Assembly: GCF_035582795.1 (NCBI RefSeq) | Contig: NC_134370.1 | Coordinates: 46,549,501-46,613,500 of the forward strand | Origin: Mycteria americana | Taxonomy: Eukaryota > Chordata > Aves > Ciconiiformes > Ciconiidae | DNA length: 64,000 nucleotides | Direction: 5' to 3' | Shown: piece after piece, positions 22,701-33,149 of the stretch | How the letters are laid out: each line of letters starts with the position of its first letter | Position numbering within the stretch: the first letter of the stretch is position 1 | Notes under the pieces: generated by a model | Told to the model about the DNA's origin: nothing | The model's database searches: none | The model's input: the letters and a program-made list of their open reading frames with translations, nothing else | Program-made: the position numbers and the translations under genes

Positions 22701-23771
22701 GGGAAGCTTGGTCTGCTCAGAGCAGGAGGTTGGCCCAGAAAACCTGGGGAAATGATCCATCCCACATTATTCTGGGGTGCACTGAGTCTCATGGGCCCCT
22801 GAGCAGGCAGCAAAAGGCTATGCCTTGGACGGCAGAAGTGGCACGAGATTGCACAGAAGTACCAGTTGTTTCAGGAATGGTGCTAACACCTGAGGAAATG
22901 GTCTTGAGGAAAGCGGCACTTTGGGGCTATGGGCTCTGGTATGCCTGGCATGCCTGAGACGAGGGCACCGTGTCCACTGAATTCCACAGCAGGGTGACTC
23001 ATGTTTGCCAGGAGTTCAGGGTTTTTCCCAAGTCTTCCACATCACGGTGACTCCCAGGTGCTCTGGGAGACTGATCCAATGTCCCTTTGTAGATTGAAAT
23101 GCATGGAATGGGCCACCCTATCCCTGACCCAGGAAAAAGGGCCATGAGCTTTTGGCTCCCTGCCCTGCGTCCCTCCTCAAAAACAGGCCATCAGGCCTTT
23201 GGCCTGTGGGATGCCCTTGCTGAGCAAAACAGGTCAGTTTGGGTGTGGGTCTCTTTTGGGGAAGAACACAGGCATCTCTTTGATCACACAGCCAGGCCGT
23301 GGTAGAGCCTGATGAGCGTAAGCAAGCTCCTCGTGGCAGTCACTCCTGCCTGCAGGTGGCTTCCCTCCATGCCACAATGGTCTTTCCTAGACGTTGAGCT
23401 TTGCCACATTGCTGGTGAGATGAGTCTCTTCTCCCATATGGGACTATGCAGTCTTGACATTCTGCCTGAACTTACCCCCAGTCTTCTGTGTGTCTACGAT
23501 GACCTGCGGGGGGAAATGACCTGCGGGGGGAAATGTCTGCCAGGGTTAGCCTGAGTGCCTGCACTGAAAGCACTTGAGAGCTAACTCAAGGTGTCCTTCA
23601 CGGTTGAATTCCACCATGATTCGTGGACAAACTCACCATGAAGAGGCTGAAGTGACCATGGCAATCCATATGATGCAAAACCAGTTAAAATCTCTGCACA
23701 GCTAGCCTGAGACCGCTGAGTTAACTGGCCTTATGAAGCTGGGACACTGATGAATTGTTTCGACGTTCGGT
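19721..23771 (-). repeat. S' module between divergent keratin genes (locus I)
   Basis: S in inverted orientation, with the motif at 19721-19740 and 23752-23771. It is flanked on both sides by keratin blocks whose promoters point outward, so it is the shared intergenic region of a head-to-head pair. Confidence 0.9.
21812..21977 (+). mobile_element. CR1 LINE reverse-transcriptase fragment, copy in S'
   Basis: Inverted partner of 7199-7364 (sum 29176), with the same frameshift after PEAWKK. Confidence 0.85.
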
Positions 23772-23917
23772 AGTATGAAAAGGGAGTATAACTTCATTTC
23801 AGATGAAAGAGGCAAGGGCTTAATCACCAGCAAGGCCCTGGCAAGCGACAGCTGCTAGGTGTTCAGATGCTTCATGAGCAAGGAATGTTTGTGGCCCCGC
23901 GGGGCTCTGGGACACAG

Positions 23918-23984
23918 CATAAAAGCCTGCGCTGCTCCAGGCTCTGCATCCTCCTCTCTTGCCTCCCTTTCCTCGAGGAACAAG
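23918..23984 (+). promoter_or_regulatory. Keratin copy 3 core promoter and exon 1
   Basis: TATA box CATAAAAG at 23918-23925, exon 1 to 23984, then GTAAGC. It is divergent from the copy 2 promoter, with about 4.3 kb between the two TATA boxes. Confidence 0.75.
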
Positions 23985-24547
23985 GTAAGCCTGAGTCTGC
24001 TCCCTCTGTCCCTGTGGGCTGAACTGCTGTCATGGTGGGCTCCTCAGGTTGATACTTGGGCTGCCTCGGCTTGGCCCTGCAATAGAACTGTCGAAGGGCT
24101 GTCACCTCTTTCCCTTTTGACGGTGGTGGCCGGGGAGAGCTGGGAAGAGGGGGGTTCTTTCAAGCAGAAGGGGATCAGTGGGGCTCAGCTGCAGGGAGGT
24201 CTGCCCACCAGAATGTCTGCCTTAGGCAGATGCTCTCCAACCAAATGGCCAAGCGCACCCAGTGCCTTCTGCAGTGCAGCAATGTTTGTTCTAGGGATGG
24301 GGTATGATCAGTCTTTCCACGAGTGCTTTAAACCCAGCGTGCCTGGGTCCTATCCCAAAAGTGGTTCAGCCTTCCTGTGCCGTGCCACTCAGAGGGCCCA
24401 ATGAGGGCCGTGGGAGCTGTAGGCACCGTGTGTGTTTTTAAAACAAAGACTGTCCACGGAGAGAGCTGAGGAAAAGAAAGACAGATGATATTGAGGTTCG
24501 TGCTCCCTGCCTGCTCTGTCTTTCAGCTTTGCCTCCCTCACCGAGAG

Positions 24548-24865
24548 ATGTCTTGCTTCACACCCTGTCTCCCACGCCCCTGCGGCACTTCTGCCCCAAC
24601 CCCGCTTGCAAGCAGCTGCAGTGAGCCCTGTGTCGCCCGCTGTGCTGACTCAACGGTGTTCATCGAGGCCTCCCCGGTGGTGGTGACCCTGCCGGGCCCC
24701 ATCCTCACCTCTTTCCCTCAGAGCACAGCCGTGGGATCCTCTCTGTCAGCTGCTGTTGGGAGCTCCCTCAGTGCCGGCGGGGTTCCCATCTCTTCTGGGG
24801 GCTCCCTTGGTCTGGGGGGGTCAGGGCTGTGTCTGCCTCCCCCCCGCTGCAGTCTGAACTGCTGA
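24548..24865 (+). CDS. Feather-type beta-keratin, copy 3
   Basis: The protein is identical to copies 1, 2 and 5. Its 1671-bp block (23772-25442) is the inverted partner of 18050-19720 around S', and also of 3751-5421 in palindrome P1. Exon 1 is about 23950-23984, the intron is 23985-24526 with GTAAGC donor and TTTCAG acceptor, and the poly(A) signal ATTAAA is at 25290-25295. Start choice follows the acceptor: the coding exon opens 21 nt before the ATG. One base differs in exon 1 from copy 1 (GCGCTG for GCACTG), a difference shared with the pseudogene at 34374, which suggests past sequence exchange. Confidence 0.93.
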   Translation: MSCFTPCLPRPCGTSAPTPLASSCSEPCVARCADSTVFIEASPVVVTLPGPILTSFPQSTAVGSSLSAAVGSSLSAGGVPISSGGSLGLGGSGLCLPPPRCSLNC

Positions 24866-27800
24866 AGCCGGCGGATCATCCCCTTTGGAGCGGGACGGAA
24901 CACGGGGACCCTGCAGCAGCAGGAGCATGCCCACGCCTTGCAGATGGGCTGGCTGACCTCTTCCACCTGGCAGGAGGGACCCATGCCCACTGCTCCTGGC
25001 TGCAGGGCAGGCCTCGCCCTGCCTCCTCTGGCTCTGCTTTGCTCTGAGCTCCTTGAGAAAGGGCTCATTCTCTTCTGCTTTGCTGAATCTCCTGCTGATG
25101 GGGGGAGGGTGCTGCAGTTAGGGACTGCTCTTGGTGGGCTGGGATTGCCAGCAGGTAGAGCAGAATGGGGAAAGGCAAGCGCTTTGTGTGGAGCTTGTCC
25201 TTGGGAAATGAGCCATTCTCTGTGCCTCCCTGAACCCTGCAGACGTGTTTCTTGGTCTCTGTTCTGTGCCACTGCATTTGCTCCTTCTCATTAAAGACTT
25301 TGCGCAGCATAGCTGGAGACTCGTGGTGGTTTGTTCTCCTCCTCTGTCAGTTACCCCCCCTGCTCTGCAAGGAAGAGCGCTGTCTTCTGTCGTGAGCTTT
25401 CCACCAGTTGTGGATAGAGCTCCCTGAACTGATACCAGAGCAACAAAAATAAGCAAGCAGGCAAGAGAGAGACCAAAAAGCCTTGGGGAAATGGGGTGTG
25501 AGTCTGTAGCCTTGTGAGCACAGCCCTCTGATGTCTCTCAGGGTCAGCCTTGGGTCCCACCATTGAAGACATTCAAGAGCTGATCTCATTTTTTTCTGCC
25601 GGTGTACCCAGCGCGTCTTGCATGTACGCTCAGGAAGCAGTGACTTTCCGCTGCCTGCCCTGAGTAACCCCTGGCAGAGGACAGAAGCAGGCTTATGAAC
25701 TGGGCTCAGATGACAACACTTCCTGAGGTGGCAGCAAAAAATGGACACGTGTGCTCAGCCGAGGTGGGCAGGGCGCCTTCAGAAACATGCCGGGACAAGT
25801 TGCCTTTCTGAGCCTGAATCTCAGCCAGAGTCCTGGCATTTGGAAGTCAGGGTTATACCTCCTTTCCTTTTGGTGATGCACCTTGCTACTCACAGTTGAT
25901 TAGGAGGAAAAAAGCACCGAAGCTGCTCAGCAGTAAACCAAGGCCTCCCACATGCAAGCATGCAGCCAAGAACAAAGAGATATCCAGTGTCGCTGTTTAG
26001 TTGCCCAGATGATGCGCCACTCTCCTCGATGCTGCGCCACCAAGACACTCACTGCTGCCTGAGGTGCACGAACTTTGGGGCAGGTGCACGTCTTCCCCTG
26101 ACTGAATGCTGTTGCTTCTGCTTTCTGTCTTGCTCTAATGTGCTCCTGGCAGCAAGTGGAAAGCCTTCTGCAAGGTTTCCTTCCTCTGCAGGAGACCTGG
26201 ACTTCTGCATCCCAAGTGCCCTTACAGGGACTCCACGGGTGTCATCGTGCAGCTCATTCCCATTTCTGCCCAGCCAGGAGATCTGCCAGCCCCACCAAAG
26301 GGACACCAAAGTCATTGAGGACTTGATTCATCCATCATACAAGGACAGGCTGGGAGAGCTGGGGTTGGTTAGCTGGGGGAAGGGAAGCCTGTGGGTACTG
26401 GAGAGTGGACAGGTGGATTAAAGAAGAGGACGCCATCCTCTTGTCAGTGGTGCCCAGTGCGAGGGCAAGAGGCGATTGACAGAGGTGCAAATACAAGAAA
26501 TGCCACACATAGTAGCCCTGTTTTGCTGTGAGGGTGATTATAGACCAGTGCCCCAGTTGGTCATATGTGAATGTTAATACAGACCTTTTGAGAGGTCCTC
26601 TCAGCTGTTGTTTGTAAACTTCATATGAAAAACAGCCATTGCAACTCTCTCTTTCATGGGTGTTGTGCGAATAAAGTCCAGGCTATGGGTATGGCGTGAA
26701 AGGATGGAAGCGCTGGTTTTCAGGTCTGACGTAAGCAGTATGACTGCAAGGTGGGCTTAGGGTGGGCATTTCAGTAGGGAACAGAGCATGAGCAATCACA
26801 ATCTCCCTCTTTGTAACTCCACTTACTGGTAGCATTGCTGATTGACAGACTGGGAAACTGTAAATACTGTGCCAACCTAAAGCCTCCATACAAGCCCACT
26901 GCCTAGAATGGCTTTTGACTGTCAGCACAGCAAAGAATGTTGCTTTATTTTCTTTAAGCAGCCCTGCAATGAGAGACTTGAGAAGCTTCACCCCCTTCAG
27001 GTAGAGAGTCTACTTGTGAGAGGCTCCTTGTCTTTTCCTTGGACCACAGCCTACAAGCTGCAAGAGAAATGAGGGCGTCTCAGTTCCCAGTTACCAGGAA
27101 CATCTTCAAAACCAGTGCCAGTAAACTTCAGGGTGTCTGTGCAATGCCGGAGCCTGGACAGGGCAGGTCAGTGTCTCCAGGGTGACTTCAGATCAGACAG
27201 ACAGGCCTTTGAACCATTACATAAAGAACAAACCTCCTCCCACCCCACACCCAAACCGCATACCTGGTCTCAGTGTGTCCCTTGACAACCACCGAGGCAT
27301 TATTGATCTTCATGTGTACCGTGCCACAGCAGCATCCTTTTCCTGCCAGCTGCAGCTAGCAGCACCAGCAGTTCCAGGCCAAAAAAGCCTCTCTCCTGGC
27401 TCCTGTACCAGCACTGCAGTGAAGAGCCCAGCCTGGAGCCCTCCCGGCAGGCAGAAAGCACTGGTCTCAGTTGGTCTCAAGGCTGCGGAGAGGTGAAGGG
27501 GGCAACTTGAACCCTCAGGGGAAAGCTGGGTGCTATTTGAGCAGGAGAGGCTACCTGCAGAAGATATAAGGCACCCTGGAGCCAGGCTGAAGAGGCGTTT
27601 GGCAGCATTGGCCAGGAATAAAAAACACGCCAACTGCTTGGAAGGCAGCTCTGCTCACCACCGTACCTGCAACGCACCTGTGGGCAGTGCTGCCGTCTGC
27701 TCCTCCGGACCAGAGCCTGGCCTTTCTCCTGCTCCTCCACTTCACAGGCTGGCCGGCCTCCTCCTTCCAGCCCCCCGCGCACGCACACACTTCCTCAAGC

Positions 27801-28723
27801 CGCTCCTCCTGCTCACCCCTCAACCGTGACCACCTCCCACCCTTGTTCTGCATGCAGGCAGGCACTGCCACGTGTACCACCTCCACACCGACTCATGAAC
27901 GACACTTTCCTGCTCCAGAGCCAAAGGGGAATCGCAGCTACTTTCATCTGGTGATGGAAATTATCGCTTTTGCAGGTCGTTTGGTATTTTGGTGCATGCT
28001 CAGGCATTGGACAATGCCTGCCAGAGCTGGCAAAAAGATCTAGACATACCTATTCCACCAAAACAAACTCTCTCCTGTCTCCCTCAAAGTCATCCACACC
28101 TCTCATTTATTCTCCCTTTGCCCCTCACACTTCTCCTCAGCCAGGCTCTTTCTCTCCCACTTGCCCTTTCTCTCCCACTCTCGCAAACCATTCCCTCTAC
28201 ACACCAACAACCTGCATGGCAGTCGTGGTCTTTGTTCAAGGGTTGACGCCACCCTATGTCCCCAAGAGGCTGGAGGTGCCTCCTGGAGGTCACCATCTTC
28301 CCTGCAGCAGTGTCCCCACCCTACTGCTCACAGCAGGCTTGGAGACCCCCTCAGATAAATTTGAGAAGCCAAGTGGGGTCTAATAGCCTACCCCACAACC
28401 ACCACCAGCCCTGGTTGTCTCTGCACAGCTGCCTTCCCTTCTTCCCTGGAAGCAGATGAGATAGATACCATCAGGGCAGTGAAAGCATCCCCCCGTGGCA
28501 GGATATCCCAGATGCCCAGCTGAGCGTAAAGCCCTGGGAGCTGCGGCTGTAGCCCCTGGGGTTACGCCTCTCAAGGCCTCTGGAAGCCTGTGCCAGGTGC
28601 CTGTTATGCTCAGTGCAGGTCCCAACTGCAGGGCTTCGAGTGGAGCATTGCCCTGAAACTCCCAGGGAGCCAGGTGTCACTGCACAGGGCATGTGATCAG
28701 CAGGGCAGAGAGGGCTGGAGCAG

Positions 28724-28805
28724 GTAGTTGTGGCCAAGTGGTGAAGGCGATGGACTAGAAATCCATTGGGGTTTCCCCGCGCAAGTTTGAATCCCGCCAA
28801 CTAGG
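28724..28805 (+). pseudogene. Decayed tRNA-Ser(AGA), mirror copy
   Basis: Inverted partner of 388-469 in P1 (paired positions sum to 29193), with the same T-stem mismatches. Confidence 0.8.
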
Positions 28806-29110
28806 GGGCGCAGTCCCCTTTTGGGCTCCCTGCAATGGACCACGCTGCAGCCATGGGCCTCCAGCTACCTGCACAGGGCACCCCGTTGCCCACCACACTT
28901 GTTCTTGCCTCCCCCCAGAAACGCCTGCATGGATGGGAATTTCTTCTCCCCATTTACAAGGTGGGCAAGTCAGGTGAAGAGAAAGGGCCAGTAAGAAGTC
29001 CACTTTTGTTGGTTGTTGAGCAGAACTCAAGCAGCTGACCTCATCACATATCCCAAGCAGCACAGCCCCACCACATCAGCTGTCTTCCCCACACCTGACA
29101 CTACAGCTGC

Positions 29111-30235
29111 TGTGGTGAGTTGACCTTGACTGGCCTCCAGGTGCCCACCAAGCTGCTCTATCACTCCTCCTCGTCAACTGGACAGGGGGTGAGAAAATAT
29201 AACGAAAGGTGCATGAGTTGAGATAAGGGCAGGGAGATCATTCACCAGTTACCATCATGGGCAAAACAGACTCAACTTGGGGAAATGAATTCAATTTATT
29301 ACCAATCAAATCAGAGTAGAACAATGAGAAATAGAAACAAATCTTGAAACACCTTGCCCCCACCCCTCCCTTCTTCCCAGGCTCAACTTCACTTCTGATT
29401 TCTCTGCCTCCTCCCCCCGAGCAGCACAGAGCATGGGGAATGGGGGTTGTGGTCAGTTCATCACACGTTGTCTCTGCTGCTCCTTCCTCCTCGCTTTCTT
29501 CCCCTGCTCCAGCATGGGGTCCCACCCACAGGAGACAGTCCTCCATGAACTTCTCCAATGCAGGTCCTTCCCACGGGCTGCAGTTCTTCACAAACTCCTC
29601 CAGCATGGGTCCTTTCCATGGGGGTGCAGTCCTTCAGGAACGGAGTGCTCCAGCGTGGGTCCCCCACAGGCTCACAAGTCCTGCCAGAAAACCTGCTCCA
29701 GAGTGGGCTCCTCTCTCCACGGGGTCACAGGTCCTGCCAAGAGCCTCCTCCATCACGGGCTCTCCACGGGGTCACAGCCTCCTTTGGGCACATCCACCTG
29801 CTGCGGCGTCGGGTCCTCCACGGGCTGCAAGTGGATATCTGCTCCACCGTGGACCTCCATGGGCTGCAAGGGGGACAGCCTGCTTCACCATGGTGTTCAC
29901 CGCGGGCTGCAGGGGAACCTGCTCTGGTGCCTGGAGCACCTCCTGCCCCTCCTTCTTCACTGACCTTGGTGCCCGCAGAGTTGTTTCTCTCACACGTTCT
30001 CACTCCTCTCTTGCGGCTGCTGTTGCACAGCAGTTTTTCCCCCCCTTCTTAAATATGTTATCACAGAGGCGCTACCACCATCACTGATTGGCTCAGCTTT
30101 GGCCAGTGGCGGGTTGGTCTTGGAGCTGGCTGGCATTGGCTCTATTGTACATGGGGGAATCTTCTGGCATCTTCTCACAGAAGCCAACCCTGCAGCCCCC
30201 CTACTACCAAAACTTTGCCATGCAAACTCAATACA
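29111..30235 (-). mobile_element. Long avian ERV LTR with internal minisatellite
   Basis: About 1125 bp with ends TGTATTGAG... and ...GTCAACTCACCACA (minus strand). It contains about ten degenerate units of 40-60 bp built on CTGCAGCCCGTGG / CCCACGCTGGAGCAG, which I recognise from a common bird LTR. Flanking 5-mers GCTGC and GCTAC differ at one base, compatible with an old 5-bp target duplication. No internal region follows, so it looks solo. It sits at the border between P1 and module C. Confidence 0.8.
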
Positions 30236-30810
30236 GCTACTAATCTCCAAACAGAGTCTGCACAAGGTGGCCCTCATTGCTAACGAAGGAGGGATAACGC
30301 CTCATGGATTTGAGATCTTGCCTGGGGTCCTGGCGGTATTCGGCCTGAGCCGTCCCCAGCCCTTGCACACATGGACAACCTTTCCCAGGGGACTTTCCCA
30401 AATTTAGCTTAAGGATGAGATGATGAGGGGAGGGTCTATCCTGTCTCCTCCTCTTCTGGGAAAGATGTGGAAGTGCAAAAGAGGACATGGTGGTGACTGT
30501 GGCATCAGGAGACCATCCCCTGCCATCACAGACCCTGATGGGTTGGCTCTCTCACAGCACCCGAGAGCAAGAGGGGCTGCTGGTAGCCTGCCTGGGTGCT
30601 GCAGCACCTAAAGGAAAAGGGAAACCCTGAGGGGCACATGCAGAGAGAGCCTGGACAAAGAGAAGGAAGGAGAGAAGGAGAGAAAAGCCCATTGCTTGGT
30701 GCATGGTCCGATCCCCGCAGGCATGCCACTGAGGGTCGCCAAAGCAGCGCAAGGGGAAAAAGACGCTCAGAGAGATTGTCAGCATGGATGAAGAAAGAAA
30801 GGGGCAATGA
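30236..30810. other. Junction DNA between long LTR and tRNA-Cys relic
   Basis: No gene seen. Together with the LTR this is the only part of the window for which no second copy is visible, because its possible mirror images lie outside the window. Confidence 0.5.
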
Positions 30811-30882
30811 AGAGTGCACCTGGAGCTGAGCCAGGGACCTCCTGATCTGCAGTCAAATTCTCTGCCCTGAGCAGTAGCCCCT
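30811..30882 (-). pseudogene. tRNA-Cys(GCA) relic
   Basis: About 72 nt aligning end to end with vertebrate tRNA-Cys. The block ATTTGACTGCAGATCA (anticodon arm, GCA) is kept, and TGCTCAG of the D arm is kept. The T loop is CTCAGCT in place of TTCAAAT, which spoils the B box, and the acceptor ends no longer pair well. Confidence 0.7.
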
Positions 30883-32093
30883 GTAGCAGGCAGGCTACAC
30901 TCCCCACACTCATATCTGCACCCACATCCCAGCCCTCTCCATCCCGCTTTTGCTTTTGTCTCCTCTGCCTGGTTGCTGCATGCTTTGGCCTGTGGATGGG
31001 AGAGGGAACCAGCAGACAGAGCACAAACATGCAGCCCTCAGCATTTCCACCTTGTCGCTCGTCCTCACCAACAGGATCTACCAGCTCAGCCAGCTCAGAG
31101 CCTTCCTTGAACACCTCACAGGAGCTAAGGCTGGTGAGCACCCTCTTGGGCTGGGCCGTCCCTGCCCTGGGGCGAGTGGAAACCACCTCCACTCCCAGCA
31201 GTGTTGGGCAGGACAGGAATGGCACCAGGCACGGAGAGGATGGGTTTCTCTGGCTCTCTGGCAGGCTGCGTGGTGGTGGGCGCAGCCCTCAGCTGTCAGG
31301 GAGCAGCAAGTGAGGGGCTGTGCCAGGAAGGAGGACAAGCCAGGAGCTGTGGGGGAGCACGGCACAACACAGCCCAGGCAGGGCGAGGCCCACACAGCTG
31401 GTGTGAAACGCAAGGCGCTAGCAGCTATGCAACTTGCTTAGAGGAACGAACACTGCCTAGGACTAAGAGCTTTTCGCTCACGGTGACCTGAAGACCTACC
31501 TTAAACCAGCTCTCACTGTCTGAGAACACCCCATACCAATAACAAAACAATAGGAGATTTCTCTTTCAGAAAAACTTCAGGCATGTAACCATGGCCAGAA
31601 CAGCAATCGACCTGAATCTGGTATAAAACCACTCCACCTGCTCGGGACATTTCTTTAGAACAGTGAAGGTTAAAACCCCACTGAGAACTGACTTTTACAG
31701 TGGACACAGTCCCGCAGCCCCCTGGGAGCTGGATTTCCAAGCAGGGTTGCGGCCCTCATGCGCTTGCTGGAGAGCAACTCCTCTCCACCCTGCAAAGCAA
31801 CACGGCTTCCCCCTTGCTCCGGGGTCTCCTTCAGCGCCTGCAGAGCCAGCTCAGGTGGTCAAAGAGAAAGTCCCCATCCGGGTTGGTGGGCAGGAGATGT
31901 GGGCAGAAGGGCAAAGCGAGGCCCTTGCGCAATCCACCCCAGGCCCACTGCCACTGAGCTTCCCAGGGAGACAGTTTTCCGGCCCGGGCGAGGCCACAGG
32001 AGGGCAAAGAGGCTTGAGCACAAGCATTGGTGCTGGCAGTGCCAGGGAGGGTCAGGCAGGGCTGGGGGAGGTCTCAGCTAAAGTGCTGGCGGG
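30883..32093. other. Module C proximal part
   Basis: Apart from the weak exon candidate at 31042-31133 I see no supported gene. Several frames of 85-163 codons overlap on both strands without a recognisable motif. The mirror is 62754-63964. Confidence 0.45.
31042..31133 (+). other. Possible orphan exon
   Basis: 92 nt preceded by CCCTCAG and followed by the strong donor GCTG|GTGAGC. It is open throughout, in a frame containing LTNRIYQLSQLRAFLEHLTG, which looks like amphipathic helix sequence. I cannot name the gene. It could be a fragment of a host gene trapped in module C, or chance. Mirror copy: 63714-63805 (-). Confidence 0.25.
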
Positions 32094-32138
32094 AGCAGAG
32101 CGGCGCAGCGGAAGTGTGCTGGGCCCATAACCCAGAGG
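32094..32138 (+). pseudogene. 5' half of initiator tRNA-Met(CAT)
   Basis: 45 nt matching vertebrate initiator tRNA-Met from base 1 through the anticodon arm (GCTGGGCCCATAACCCAG), with about two substitutions. The match stops abruptly after CCAGAGG and is followed at once by TATAGCTTTTTATATCC, the end of the retroelement-like segment at 32139. The A box is present. The T arm and B box are absent. Confidence 0.85.
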
Positions 32139-32960
32139 TATAGCTTTTTATATCCAAACACTTCCTGGTCCAAAGGAAGTGGACAGTCCATCAGAGGGAG
32201 ATCTGAGAACATGTGGGCATGACAGCGTCAAAAGATGGCCGTCAGGCTATCACAAAGCAGTATGAGAACCCATGGGGAATGATGCTGTCAAAAGTTGCCT
32301 CTTCCCTGTAGTTAGTGAGTGGGGGCTTCCTTGCCTGATGTGTTTCTGGGTACACGGGTAGGCTTGCCTGGTCCTGACAGCCAACCCACAGGTCTGCCTG
32401 AGAGCAGGTGGGTATGATGGGGTTAAGAAATGGCTGTCAGCCAATCACAGAGCACTATGAAAACACCTTGGTTATGGTGCTTAATAAAATGGCAGCTGAA
32501 AGAAAGTGGCGCCTTCCGTGTACGTAGGGGAAGGTACTTCCTGGTCAGATGTACTTCCAGGTAAATGGGAAGGGGCAGCTAGTCCTGCCAGCCAATCACA
32601 ACAGACCACGTGACAGGTAGAGGGGAGTAAATTTAAAGGAAAGAGTACACTTGGCTGCCTGCTTGGGGGTTGAGTCCAAGGGGCCTATATTGCCAGAAGT
32701 GGAGGGCAGGGCCCCTGTCACTTCTTATCTGGGGTAGAAGTTCTCCCTCTACTATTGACAGCAATCGCTCCAAGTGATCAGTGATGTGAAGGTGACCAGA
32801 TTGCTGCTGAGGGATTTGCCATGGGGAACAGGGATATGACCCACTCTGGGCCAGCTGGCATGGCGATTTACCAAAGCAATCATCATCCGCCAAAGCCAGT
32901 TGCTGCACAAGGCAGATTTTAGCCAAGGAATAGTAGAGTCCTGCGTCATAAAAATTTGCA
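32139..32960 (-). mobile_element. Retroelement-like relic joined to half tRNA-iMet
   Basis: Diverged relative of the relic in module B. The two share the TATAAAAAG end, the TTCCTTTGGACCAGGAAGTG block, and farther in a block reading AAAATCTGCCTTGTGCAGCA. The homology stops at the same base in both copies, right after TATACC. It is decayed, and its family is not recognised. Confidence 0.4.
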
Positions 32961-33149
32961 GCTGGCCCGTGCTGACCGAGGAGAGAGACCAGGTCACAAA
33001 GTATAGAATTACAAGAGTCAATATGTATCCATGTGCATGAGGTGGCCCAGCCAAATTAGGGGCACCCCAAATGTAGTTTTACACGGAGTACTTACACCCT
33101 TCAAATGTTGAGGTACAACGCGACTTGACTAATCACTAAGACCCACATT

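Larger units (their letters stand above)
9456..25442 (+). repeat. 16-kb direct duplication, copy 1 (B-K-S'-K)
   Basis: It repeats at 35145-51129. The offset is 25,689 up to about 13,250 and 25,687 after about 13,400, because the second copy lost 11 bp (TGTGAGCCTGC) and gained a 9-bp repeat (GATGTAGGG) in between. Confidence 0.95.
19721..29193 (-). repeat. Palindrome P1, right arm (modules S'-K-A')
   Basis: Inverted partner of 1-9455. S' is 17 bp longer than S because a GACCTGCGGGGGGAAAT unit is tandemly doubled near 23511-23544; the left arm has a single unit. Confidence 0.95.

Noticed and set aside
29344-30087. 247-codon frame
   Set aside because: It lies wholly inside the long ERV LTR and its minisatellite, which is not known to code.
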